A stretch of 64,000 bases of DNA from Geodermatophilus bullaregiensis (GTDB taxonomy: Bacteria > Actinomycetota > Actinomycetes > Mycobacteriales > Geodermatophilaceae). Position 1 is the stretch's first letter. Each line of letters starts with the position of its first letter. The position numbers and the translations under genes were made by a program. The stretch is taken from NCBI RefSeq assembly GCF_016907675.1, contig NZ_JAFBCJ010000001.1, positions 4,898,001 through 4,962,000 of the forward strand, written 5' to 3'. Positions 34,033 to 41,491 of this stretch are shown here, one piece after another. The notes beneath the pieces were generated by a model, which had not been told where the DNA came from, ran no database searches, and saw only the letters and a program-made list of their open reading frames with translations.

Positions 34033-34203
34033 ATGAGCCACCACCCGTCCACCCGTCCGACCACCTGTCTGCGTCACCCGCGGCACGTCTGGATCGCCAG
34101 CTGCCCCGACTGCACCGCCTGGTACCTCGCCGGTCACAAGGCCGCGCGCGGCACCGCGACGGCAGCCCGCCAGCCGAGCGAGGACGTCAGCTCCGCGGCC
34201 TGA
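34033..34203 (+). CDS. Small Cys/His-rich protein, 56 aa
   Basis: The frame runs from ATG 34033 (with AGGGAG upstream) to a TGA that is directly followed by a hairpin-repeat unit. It contains 'TCLRHPRHVWIASCPDCTAWYLAGH', a C-x2-H...C-x2-C arrangement that could bind zinc. I do not recognise a family. It follows mscL, itself ending in a CxxC zinc ribbon, in the same direction with a 119-base gap. Confidence 0.6.
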   Translation: MSHHPSTRPTTCLRHPRHVWIASCPDCTAWYLAGHKAARGTATAARQPSEDVSSAA

Positions 34204-34263
34204 CAAAAGGACCTCCCTGCCCCCCGCCACTCGCGAGCTCGCGGCGGGACCCTGCAGGGAGGC
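34204..34263 (+). repeat. Stop-proximal hairpin repeat, unit 2
   Basis: It follows the TGA at 34201-34203. Arms GGACCTCCCTGC (34209-34220) and GCAGGGAGG (34254-34262) pair around CCCCCGCCACTCGC and GCTCGCGGCGGG. The stem differs in sequence from unit 1 but remains complementary. Confidence 0.7.
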
Positions 34264-34270
34264 AGGGCGA

Positions 34271-34308
34271 ACGGCGCCCCCCACGGTCCGATCCGTGGGG
34301 GGCGCCGT
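34271..34308. terminator. Strong 16-bp terminator-like hairpin
   Basis: ACGGCGCCCCCCACGG (34271-34286) and CCGTGGGGGGCGCCGT (34293-34308) form a perfect 16-bp stem with loop TCCGAT. It lies just after repeat unit 2 and before the LLM oxidoreductase promoter region, so it should insulate the two transcription units. Confidence 0.7.
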
Positions 34309-34354
34309 CGCGTGTCGGAGGACCGGACGCGGGGAGCGTGGGTGCCCGGGCCTG

Positions 34355-34372
34355 GTTCACTGGCCGTTGAAC
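34355..34372. promoter_or_regulatory. Possible operator upstream of LLM oxidoreductase
   Basis: GTTCA (34355-34359) and TGAAC (34368-34372) form an inverted repeat spaced by eight bases, about 50 bases before the GTG at 34421. A second TTGAC follows at 34375. It could be an operator or part of a promoter; no regulator gene is adjacent. Confidence 0.3.
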
Positions 34373-34420
34373 GCTTGACCACACGGGGCGTCCGCGCCCA
34401 CGACCCGGGAGGAGACCGCC

Positions 34421-35449
34421 GTGCACCTCGGCGTCGACAGCTTCGTGGCGGCGGTGACCGACCCCTCGACGGGGCACGTCGTCGGCCCCGCGGAGCGCAT
34501 GGAGCACCTGCTCGAGGAGATCGAGCTCGCCGACCGGGTGGGGCTGTACTCGTTCGGCATCGGCGAGCACCACCGCCCGGAGTACTACGACTCCGCGCCG
34601 CCGGTCATCCTGGCCGCCGCGGCCGCCCGGACCTCCCGCATCCGGCTGGGCAGCGCCGTCGCCGTGCTGAGCGCGGCCGACCCGGTCCGGGTGTTCCAGC
34701 AGTTCGCCACCCTCGACCTCATCGCCAAGGGCCGCATCGACCTGGTGGTCGGCCGCGGCTCGTTCACCGAGGCGTTCCCGCTCTTCGGCCTGTCGCTGGC
34801 CGACTACGACGAGCTCTTCGACGAGAAGCTCGACCTGCTGCTGCGCATCCGCGCGTCCGAGACCGTGACGTGGTCGGGGCGGCACCGGCCGGCGCTGACC
34901 GGGCAGGGCGTCTACCCCCGCCCGGTGCAGGACCCGCTGCCGATCTGGGTCGGCGTGGGCGGCTCGCCGGAGTCCTTCGTCCGCGCCGGGCTGCTGGGCC
35001 TGCCGCTCATGGTCGCGATCATCGGCGGCGAGCCGCGGCAGTTCGCGCCGCTGGTCGACCTCTACCGCCGCGCGGGCGCCCAGGCCGGGCACACGCCCGA
35101 GGCGCTGCAGGTCGGGCTGCACGTGTTCGGGTACGTCGCCGAGAGCACGCGGGCCGCGGCCGACACCATCTACCCCGGCTGGCACGAGATGTTCGCCAAG
35201 ATCTCCCGCGAGCGCGGCTTCGCCCAGCCCAGCCGCGCCCAGTTCGACGCCACCAGCGGCCCGAACGGCGCGTTCTTCATGGGTGACCCCGACACCATCG
35301 CGGCCAAGCTGCTGCGGGTCTCCGAGCAGCTGGGCGGGGTGCAGCGCGTCTCGCTGCAGATGACCAACCCGCGCCTGGCGCACGCCGACCTGCTGCGCGG
35401 CATCGAGCTGCTCGGCGCCGAGGTCGCCCCGCAGGTCGCCGCCGGCTGA
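34421..35449 (+). CDS. LLM-class flavin-dependent oxidoreductase
   Basis: The protein has 342 residues. It begins 'HLGVDSFVAAVTDPSTGHVVGPAERMEHLLEEIELADRVG' and has 'GIGEHHRPEYYDSAPPVILAAAAART' and 'VVGRGSFTEAFPLFG' typical of FMN-dependent luciferase-like monooxygenases (the group with the GEHH motif). Substrate unknown. GGGAGGAG lies eight bases before the GTG start. It stands alone between a strong terminator and the convergent DinB-like gene. Confidence 0.9.
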   Translation: MHLGVDSFVAAVTDPSTGHVVGPAERMEHLLEEIELADRVGLYSFGIGEHHRPEYYDSAPPVILAAAAARTSRIRLGSAVAVLSAADPVRVFQQFATLDLIAKGRIDLVVGRGSFTEAFPLFGLSLADYDELFDEKLDLLLRIRASETVTWSGRHRPALTGQGVYPRPVQDPLPIWVGVGGSPESFVRAGLLGLPLMVAIIGGEPRQFAPLVDLYRRAGAQAGHTPEALQVGLHVFGYVAESTRAAADTIYPGWHEMFAKISRERGFAQPSRAQFDATSGPNGAFFMGDPDTIAAKLLRVSEQLGGVQRVSLQMTNPRLAHADLLRGIELLGAEVAPQVAAG

Positions 35450-35467
35450 CGGCCCCGGGGCCGCCGG

Positions 35468-36028
35468 TCAGGGCGCGACCGGCCGGCGTCCGGTGAGGGC
35501 CAGCAACTGCTCCCGGGCGGTCATGCCGTCGGAGACGGGCAGGGCCGCCGCGTACGTGCCCGTCCCGGCCAGCCGGTCGCCGAGCGCGCGCACCCCGGTC
35601 AGGGTCACCTCGACCGTCTCGGGGTCGAGGTCCGGCGTGCTGCCCACCGCGGTGGCCAGGTCCCAGCCGTGCAGCAGGGGCTCGACGACGGCGGTGTCGA
35701 GCAGAGCCGGCAGGGGGAGCTCGCCCAGGGGCGTGCGCAGGACCGCGTCGTCGGCCACCGCGGCCAGCGCGGCGACCACCTCCTGCCGGGCCCGCCGCCA
35801 GGCCGCCGTGGGATCGGGCCCTGCGCGGCCCGCGGTCCCGGGCCGGGCAGGTGTGCCCCGGAGCATCGCGGCCACCTGCGCCTGACCGTCGGCCAGGTGG
35901 CCCACCAGCTCGCGCACGTCCCAGTCGGGGCACGGTGTGGCGAGCCCCCACTGCGCGGGCCGGACGCGGGCGACGACGTCGTCCACGCGGTCCAGCGCCC
36001 GCAGGTACCGGTCGCGGGCCGTGCTCAC
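35468..36028 (-). CDS. DinB/maleylpyruvate isomerase-like (TIGR03086-type) protein
   Basis: The protein has 186 residues, a four-helix bundle with 'CPDWDVRELVGHLADGQAQVAAMLRG' carrying the first metal-binding His and 'VVEPLLHGWDLATAVG' carrying the second. Family members bind a divalent metal and may act in mycothiol-dependent reactions. Substrate unknown. Its GTG overlaps the stop of the tetR gene (GTGA), so the two are co-translated, and the TetR protein probably regulates it. Confidence 0.85.
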   Translation of the reverse strand: MSTARDRYLRALDRVDDVVARVRPAQWGLATPCPDWDVRELVGHLADGQAQVAAMLRGTPARPGTAGRAGPDPTAAWRRARQEVVAALAAVADDAVLRTPLGELPLPALLDTAVVEPLLHGWDLATAVGSTPDLDPETVEVTLTGVRALGDRLAGTGTYAAALPVSDGMTAREQLLALTGRRPVAP

Positions 36029-36618
36029 GCGTCCGCCCGCAGGTGCGCACGGAGCGCGTCCCAGGCCGCGTCGGCGACGACCGCGGCCACCGCGCCGGCG
36101 GGCTCCTCGCCCCCGGCGGTCAGCCAGCCCCGCGCGACGTCGTTGGCCGGTCCCAGCCACAGCGCGGTGACGACGGGCAACCCGGGCTGTCCGCTCCACC
36201 CGTGCCGTCGCAACCAGGCCGCCACCTCGGCGAAGAAGCGCCGGCTGTCCTCGACCACCTCCGGGGGGATCGCGGCCCGCAGCACGGGCGGCCGGGCGGA
36301 GAGCAGCAGCACCGCGACGCGCGGGTGCTCGCGCACCCAGGCCAGGTGGCGGACGACGACGCCCCGCACCCCCTCGCGCGCGCCCGTCGACGCGCGCAGC
36401 TCCGCCAGCAGTGCGCCATCGTGCTCGACGAGACCGGCGGCGACCACGGCGGACTCGAGGTCCTGCCGGGTGGGGAAGTGGTGGAACAGGCTGCCGTTGC
36501 TCACCCCCGCGCGCAGCCGGACCTCCTGCATCGAGGTCTCCGCCCACCCGCGGTCCCGGGCGCCGGCCAGTGCCGCCCGGACGATCGCATCCCTGCTGGT
36601 CGAGCCGCGCGCGTTCAT
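36025..36618 (-). CDS. TetR family transcriptional regulator
   Basis: The protein has 197 residues. The N-terminal helix-turn-helix is 'SRDAIVRAALAGARDRGWAETSMQEVRLRAGVSNGSLFHHFPTRQDLESAVV', canonical for TetR. The C-terminal ligand domain ends 'AAWDALRAHLRADA'. ATG 36618 lies within 8 bases of a TAGAGT -10 element, so the transcript is nearly leaderless. It is coupled to the DinB-like gene and faces the DNA ligase gene's 3' end. It should repress its own operon through the repeats overlapping its promoter. Confidence 0.9.
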   Translation of the reverse strand: MNARGSTSRDAIVRAALAGARDRGWAETSMQEVRLRAGVSNGSLFHHFPTRQDLESAVVAAGLVEHDGALLAELRASTGAREGVRGVVVRHLAWVREHPRVAVLLLSARPPVLRAAIPPEVVEDSRRFFAEVAAWLRRHGWSGQPGLPVVTALWLGPANDVARGWLTAGGEEPAGAVAAVVADAAWDALRAHLRADA

Positions 36619-36644
36619 GGAGTGGCACTCTAGAGCAGCACTCC
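36619..36644 (-). promoter_or_regulatory. tetR promoter and operator
   Basis: An inverted repeat GGAGTG (36619-36624) and CACTCC (36639-36644) encloses a -10-like TAGAGT (36627-36632 on the minus strand). A smaller palindrome GAGTG-G-CACTC is nested at 36620-36630. The site touches the ATG at 36618. The placement is typical of autorepression. Confidence 0.5.
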
Positions 36645-36659
36645 ACTGAGGGAAAGGCG

Positions 36660-38204
36660 TCAGCTCCCGGCGAGCAGCGACCGGACGGCGTCGAGGTCGT
36701 CGGCCTCGGCCGGGGTCTTGTCCGGCCGGTAGCGGACGACGCGGGCGAAGCGCAGCGCGACCCCGCCGGGGTAGCGGGGGCTGCGCTGCACGCCGTCCAG
36801 GGCGATCTCGACCACCAGCTCCGGCCGCAGCCGCACGCCCCACGCCGCCGTCTCGGCGGCGATCCCGGGGAAGGTCTGCGTCTGCCAGTCGAGCAGCTCG
36901 TCGGTCATGCCCTTGAACGTCTTGCCGACCATCACCGGCTCGCCGCCGTCGGGGTCGCGGGCGCCGAGGGAGATGTTCGACAGCCTCCCGGTGCGCCGCC
37001 CGTACCCCCACTCGGCGGCGAGGACGACCAGGTCGAGGGTGTGCACCGGCTTGACCTTCTGCCACGCCCGGCCTCTCCTGCCCGCGGCGTAGGGCGCGTC
37101 CAGCGCCTTGACCACGACGCCCTCGTGGCCGGCGGCCAGCGCGGCGTCGAGCACCCCGGCGGCCTGCTCTGGCGTCGGGCGGCGGAGGCCGGGCATCCGC
37201 AGCGGTGCGTGCGGGTCGGCGGCCAGCAGCCCGGCGAGCGCGTCGAGGCGGACGGCCAGCGGCTCGTCGACGAGGTCGCGGCCGTCGAGGTGCAGCACGT
37301 CGAACAGGAACGGGCTGAGCAGCACCGCGGCCGTCCCGTCCGCGCCCGTCCCGGCGCTGCCGAAGCGGCTCATCGTGTCCTGGAAGGCGCGCGGGGCGCC
37401 GTCGTCGTCCAGCGCGAGCGTCTCGCCGTCGAGGACGGCCCGCTCGCACGGCAGGGCGCGGACGCGCTCGGCGAGCTCCGGGACGGCGCCGGTGACCTCG
37501 CGCAGCGTGCGGGTCCACACCCGGACGTCGTCCCCGTCGCGGTGCACCTGGATGCGCGCCCCGTCGAGCTTGTACTCGACCGTGACGTCGGCGCCGAGGT
37601 CGGCGAGCGCGGCGTCGAGCGAGGAGCCCGGGCCGGCCAGCATCGGCCGCACCGGGCGGCCGACCTCCAGCCGCACCCGCTCCAGCGCCGCGGCACCGCC
37701 GTCGAGCGCCGTGGCCGCGGTGACCGGCAGCGAGCCCGACAGCATCGCGGCCCGGCGGACCAGGTCGGCGGGCACGCCGGCCGCCGCGGCCACCGCGTCG
37801 AGGACCACGCCCTCGAGGGCGCCCTGCCGCAGCTCCCCGGTGAGCAGCCGGACGAGGAAGCGCTGCTCGTCGGCGGTGGCGGCGGTCATCAACCCGCTCA
37901 GCGCGGTCTCGCGCCGGGCGGCGGACCCGGTCCCGCCCTCGGCGGCCAGCACGGTGAGGACGGCGTCGACGCCGGCCACGGTCAGCGCGGGCGCGGCGGC
38001 GGGGTCGGACGTCAGCCGGGTCAGCGTCCGCCAGCCGACCCCGAACCGGCCCTGCAGCGTGTCGCCGGCCAGCCACGCGGTCACCGGCCCGACCTCACCG
38101 GGCTCGGCCCTCCGCAGGACGTCGGCGATCGCCCGTGCCTTGGCCGTGCGCGCGCGGGTGGCGGCCACCGCGGCGGAGGCGGTGACGACGTCGGCGAGCA
38201 GCAC
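36660..38204 (-). CDS. ligB: ATP-dependent DNA ligase (LigB type)
   Basis: The protein has 514 residues, like mycobacterial LigB. An N-terminal DNA-binding domain (about 1-195) precedes the adenylation domain with the active-site lysine motif 'EYKLDGARIQVH' near 210-221, 'ERAVLDGETLALD', and motif IV/V segments 'GHEGVVVKAL' and 'WQKVKP'. An OB-fold with 'RLSNISLGARDP' and 'FARVVRYRPDKTPAEAD' completes the enzyme. It seals nicks using ATP and probably serves repair beside the essential NAD-dependent ligase. The GTG gives 'LLADVVTASAAVAATRART', the usual LigB start. Confidence 0.93.
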   Translation of the reverse strand: MLLADVVTASAAVAATRARTAKARAIADVLRRAEPGEVGPVTAWLAGDTLQGRFGVGWRTLTRLTSDPAAAPALTVAGVDAVLTVLAAEGGTGSAARRETALSGLMTAATADEQRFLVRLLTGELRQGALEGVVLDAVAAAAGVPADLVRRAAMLSGSLPVTAATALDGGAAALERVRLEVGRPVRPMLAGPGSSLDAALADLGADVTVEYKLDGARIQVHRDGDDVRVWTRTLREVTGAVPELAERVRALPCERAVLDGETLALDDDGAPRAFQDTMSRFGSAGTGADGTAAVLLSPFLFDVLHLDGRDLVDEPLAVRLDALAGLLAADPHAPLRMPGLRRPTPEQAAGVLDAALAAGHEGVVVKALDAPYAAGRRGRAWQKVKPVHTLDLVVLAAEWGYGRRTGRLSNISLGARDPDGGEPVMVGKTFKGMTDELLDWQTQTFPGIAAETAAWGVRLRPELVVEIALDGVQRSPRYPGGVALRFARVVRYRPDKTPAEADDLDAVRSLLAGS

Positions 38205-38290
38205 CCCGGCACTCTCGCACCCGGGGCCGACACGAGCCCAGGTCCGTGCACCTCCGCGGGAGTGCACGGTCGCCGTCCCCGAGCGGGGGG

Positions 38291-39478
38291 TCAGCGGCGC
38301 GGCAGCGCGAGCGCCGCGGCCAGGCCGGCGGCCACCACGGCGGTGCTGGCCGCGAACGCGACCTGGTAGGAGGCCACGTCGGTGAGCCAGCCGGCCACCA
38401 GCGGACCGGCCACGGCCCCGAGGTCGGCCGACATCTGGAACACCGCCACCACCCGGCCGCCCCGCACCGGGCTCACGTCGCCGACCAGCGCCGCGGGCAC
38501 GCTGGCCAGCAGCGCGGCGGCCAGTCCGTAGGTCGCCATCGACAGCAGGAACACGCCGGTCGCCGGGGGCAGCGCCAGGAGCGCCAGCGCGGCCGTGCCG
38601 GTCGCCGTCCCGAGCACCAGGCTCGGCCGCCGTCCCCAGGTGTCGGCCAGCCGGCCCGAGCGCAGCAGCGCCAGCGCCTGTGCCGCCGAGCCGGCCAGCA
38701 GGCCGGCGCCGGCCCAGGCCGCGCTGCGGCCCAGCTCCTCGATGACGTAGATCGGGACCAGCGAGTTGCGGACGCCGAACAGCACCCAGCCGACGCCGAG
38801 GTTGGTGACCAGCGCCGCGACGTAGGCGCGCGAGCGCAGGGCCGACCGCAGCGGGACCGGGCCGGAGCCGGGGTCGCCGGGGACCCCGGCGGGACCCGCG
38901 GCCCGCTCGATCGCCGACGGGCGCAGCAGGACCAGCGCCACCACGCCGGCGACCAGCAGGGACGCCGCGTAGAGGAAGAAGGGCAGCCGCGGGGAGACCT
39001 CGGTGAGCAGGCCACCGGCCGCGGGTCCCACGATGCCGCCCAGGATGAAGCCGCCCTGGTAGGTGGCGGCGGCCCGGCCCCGGGAGGCCGCGGGCGCCAC
39101 CCGCAGCAGCAGCGCCAGCGCGGCCACGGTGAACATCGCGCTGCCGACCCCGCCGGCGGCGCGCAGCCACAGGAAGACGGGGAACGAGGTGGCCAGCCCG
39201 GCCAGGCCGGTGGTGACCGCGACGACCGCCAGCCCGGTGGCGAGGACGACGCGCTCCCCGAGGCGCTCGACCAGCGCGCCGCCGCCGAACGCGGAGACGA
39301 ACCGGAAGAACGCGAAGGCGCTCACCGCGAGGCCGACCGCCGTCGTCCCGACGCCGAAGGACCGGGCGAACAGCGGGATGGCCGGGGCGACGATGCCGAA
39401 CCCCAGGGCGACGGCGAAGGCGACGACGGCGAGCACGCCGACCTCGCGGGGGAGCCCGTCGATCCCCCGTCCCCGCAC
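38291..39478 (-). CDS. MFS transporter
   Basis: The protein has 395 residues and twelve hydrophobic segments. The MFS signature after TM2 is 'GGALVERLGERVVLATGLAVV' and its half-repeat is 'SGRLADTWGRRPSLVLGTATG' (DxxGRR/K type) near residue 260. The order of helices and absence of a large loop suggest a drug-efflux or sugar-efflux type (DHA1-like). Substrate unknown. GTG 39478 begins right at the predicted cytosolic N-terminus. Confidence 0.88.
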   Translation of the reverse strand: MRGRGIDGLPREVGVLAVVAFAVALGFGIVAPAIPLFARSFGVGTTAVGLAVSAFAFFRFVSAFGGGALVERLGERVVLATGLAVVAVTTGLAGLATSFPVFLWLRAAGGVGSAMFTVAALALLLRVAPAASRGRAAATYQGGFILGGIVGPAAGGLLTEVSPRLPFFLYAASLLVAGVVALVLLRPSAIERAAGPAGVPGDPGSGPVPLRSALRSRAYVAALVTNLGVGWVLFGVRNSLVPIYVIEELGRSAAWAGAGLLAGSAAQALALLRSGRLADTWGRRPSLVLGTATGTAALALLALPPATGVFLLSMATYGLAAALLASVPAALVGDVSPVRGGRVVAVFQMSADLGAVAGPLVAGWLTDVASYQVAFAASTAVVAAGLAAALALPRR

Positions 39479-39582
39479 GGGCCGATGCTCGCAGGCCGAT
39501 CCGGCGCGCCGGCGGGCGGTCCGGCCACGGCGCGGTCACGGTCCGGCGTGCTCACGGCCCGGGAGCCGGGTAGGGCGGGGCC

Positions 39583-40218
39583 GTGGACGCGCGCAGACTG
39601 GTGCTCGGTGACTGGACGCCGGTGGTCAGGGACGGCATCGACGTGCTGCGGCTGGTGGTCCTGGGCGGCGCGGTCGCCTACGCCGTGGCCGGCCGGACGG
39701 GGGCCGCGGTGGTGCTGCTGGTGATGGGGGCGGTCACCGTCGTCGCCCGGCTGGTGAACCTGCCGCGGGTCTACGACCTGGCGGTGACGGCGGGGATGGC
39801 GCTGCAGGGGTTCGGCGAGACGCTGGGGCTCTACGACCGGTTCGTCCGCTTCGACGACCTCGTGCACTTCACGCTGCCCATGCTCACCGCGCCCGTCGTC
39901 TACATCGCCCTCGCCCGCCTCGACGTCGTCCCCGACCCCCGCGACGAGACCCACCTGCGGCACTACGTGGGCATCGCCGTCGTGACCGCGGCCCTCGGCG
40001 TCACGATCGGGGCGCTGTGGGAGGTCTACGAGTGGCGCTCCGACGCGTGGCTGGGCACCCAGCTCTCCGAGGGCAACGACGACACGAACGGCGACCTGGT
40101 GCGCGACACCCTGGGCTCGCTGGCCGGCGCCGCGCTCCTGGTCGTGTGGGCGCGCTTCGGCTGGGGCTCGGTCCGGCGGATCCCGGGCGTGAACACCCAC
40201 GAGGAGGTCAGCGCCTGA
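39583..40218 (+). CDS. DUF2238-like integral membrane protein
   Basis: The protein has 211 residues and about five membrane helices: 'VLRLVVLGGAVAYAVAG', 'AVVLLVMGAVTVVARLV', 'VHFTLPMLTAPVVYIAL', 'VGIAVVTAALGVTIGALWEVYEW' and 'LVRDTLGSLAGAALLVVWA'. The conserved 'GLYDRFVRFDDLVHF', 'WEVYEW' and 'NDDTNGDLVRDTLGSLAG' are those of the YjdF/DUF2238 family, whose molecular role is unknown. It lies 22 bases before the esterase-like gene in the same direction. Confidence 0.75.
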   Translation: MDARRLVLGDWTPVVRDGIDVLRLVVLGGAVAYAVAGRTGAAVVLLVMGAVTVVARLVNLPRVYDLAVTAGMALQGFGETLGLYDRFVRFDDLVHFTLPMLTAPVVYIALARLDVVPDPRDETHLRHYVGIAVVTAALGVTIGALWEVYEWRSDAWLGTQLSEGNDDTNGDLVRDTLGSLAGAALLVVWARFGWGSVRRIPGVNTHEEVSA

Positions 40219-40240
40219 CCGGAGCGGGTACGGGGGAGCC

Positions 40241-41008
40241 GTGCTCACCCGTCGCGGCCTGCTGCTCGCGACCGGCCGGGTCGCCGGCGCCGCACTGCTG
40301 GCCGGGTGCGGGATCCAGGTGCCGGGCGCCCCGCCCGCGGCCGGGGACGCGGCCACCCTGACCGCGCGCCCGGGAGCCGCGCCCGGCGCGCCGCCCCCGC
40401 CGCCGGGCACCCGCCCGCTCGGCCTCGAGCAGACCCGCGACGCGCTGCTGCACGTGCCGGCCGCGGGGGTGACCGGGCCGGTGCCGCTGGTCGTCGTCCT
40501 GCACGGCGCGGGAGGGGACGCGGAGTCCGGGCTCGCGCTGCTGCGGCCGCTCGCCGACGAGCGGGGGCTGCTGCTCCTCGCGCCCGCCTCCCGGGAGTCG
40601 ACCTGGGACGCCGTCGTCCGGGGCTACGGCCCCGACGTGGCCGGCGTCGACCGGGCGCTGGCGGCGGTCTCCGGCACCGTCCCGGTCGACGCCGCGCGGG
40701 TCGCCGTCGCCGGCTTCTCCGACGGCGCGTCCTACGCCCTCGGCCTGGGACTGGCCAACGGCGAGCTGTTCCGCCGGGTCGTCGCCTTCTCCCCGGGCTT
40801 CGTGCCCCCGGGGCCGCGCACCGGGCGGCCGCCGGTCTTCGTCTCCCACGGCACCGCCGACGAGGTCCTGCCGATCGACCGCACCAGCCGCGAGGTCGTC
40901 CCCGAGCTCCGCGACGACGGGTACGACGTCACCTACCGGGAGTTCGACGGCGGCCATGTGGTGCCGCCGGAGGCGGCCCGGGAGGCGGTCGACCGGCTCG
41001 GGGGCTGA
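40241..41008 (+). CDS. Exported PHB-depolymerase-like esterase lipoprotein
   Basis: The protein has 255 residues. An N-terminal 'TRRGLLLATGRVAGAALLAGCG' has a twin-Arg signal and lipobox (LAGC), so it should be lipid-anchored outside. The alpha/beta hydrolase body has 'LVVVLHGAGGDAES' (oxyanion region), the nucleophile elbow 'VAGFSDGASYALGLG', 'VFVSHGTADEVLPI' (Asp) and 'FDGGHVVPPEA' (His), as in polyhydroxybutyrate depolymerases and feruloyl esterases of the LpqC class. It releases acids from an ester substrate. GTG 40241 is supported by the signal peptide beginning there. Confidence 0.85.
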   Translation: MLTRRGLLLATGRVAGAALLAGCGIQVPGAPPAAGDAATLTARPGAAPGAPPPPPGTRPLGLEQTRDALLHVPAAGVTGPVPLVVVLHGAGGDAESGLALLRPLADERGLLLLAPASRESTWDAVVRGYGPDVAGVDRALAAVSGTVPVDAARVAVAGFSDGASYALGLGLANGELFRRVVAFSPGFVPPGPRTGRPPVFVSHGTADEVLPIDRTSREVVPELRDDGYDVTYREFDGGHVVPPEAAREAVDRLGG

Positions 41009-41166
41009 CCCGGTCGCCGGGCCGCGGGCGGGGGCGGTCATGGAGCGGGCACGGGCGGTCGCACAGGGTCACCGACAGGCGGTGCCGAGCGGGTCCCGCG
41101 GGTCCGCGCGGGGAACGCCGGGGTAGGTGGCGGGCTCCCGCGTACGCCTCTCACCAGGAGTGACTC

Positions 41167-41454
41167 ATGGCAGAGCAGCCAGCGACGACGAACGTCTCCC
41201 AGCCGGTCACCGACGACAGCATCAAGGTCCGCCAGCTGAGCCACTACCAGTTCTCCTGGACCGCCCAGGAGCCCGGCTCACCGGGCGTCTACACCCTGCA
41301 GCTGGTGCTCGACCAGGGCGCCTGGGAAGAGGTCCTCACCCTCTCGCCCGACGACGCCGACGCCCTGCAGGACATGCTCCGCGACAGCGGCGTCGTCCAC
41401 TACGACGTCGGCCGCCGGGTGCTGATGTTCGGCACGACGCCGGTCTCGGGCTAG
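41167..41454 (+). CDS. Small protein of unknown function, 95 aa
   Basis: The ATG follows CAGGAG at a good distance. The protein has an acidic N-terminus, then beta-strand-rich 'QLSHYQFSWTAQEPGSPGVYTLQLVLDQGAWEEVLTLSPDDADALQDML' and 'VHYDVGRRVLMFGTTPV'. I do not recognise a family, but codon use and the ribosome-binding site are those of a real gene. No signal peptide or membrane helix is visible. It converges on the YihY gene. Confidence 0.65.
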   Translation: MAEQPATTNVSQPVTDDSIKVRQLSHYQFSWTAQEPGSPGVYTLQLVLDQGAWEEVLTLSPDDADALQDMLRDSGVVHYDVGRRVLMFGTTPVSG

Positions 41455-41491
41455 GTGGCGGAGCCGGTCCCCGGCTGACCCGGTCGGGCGG

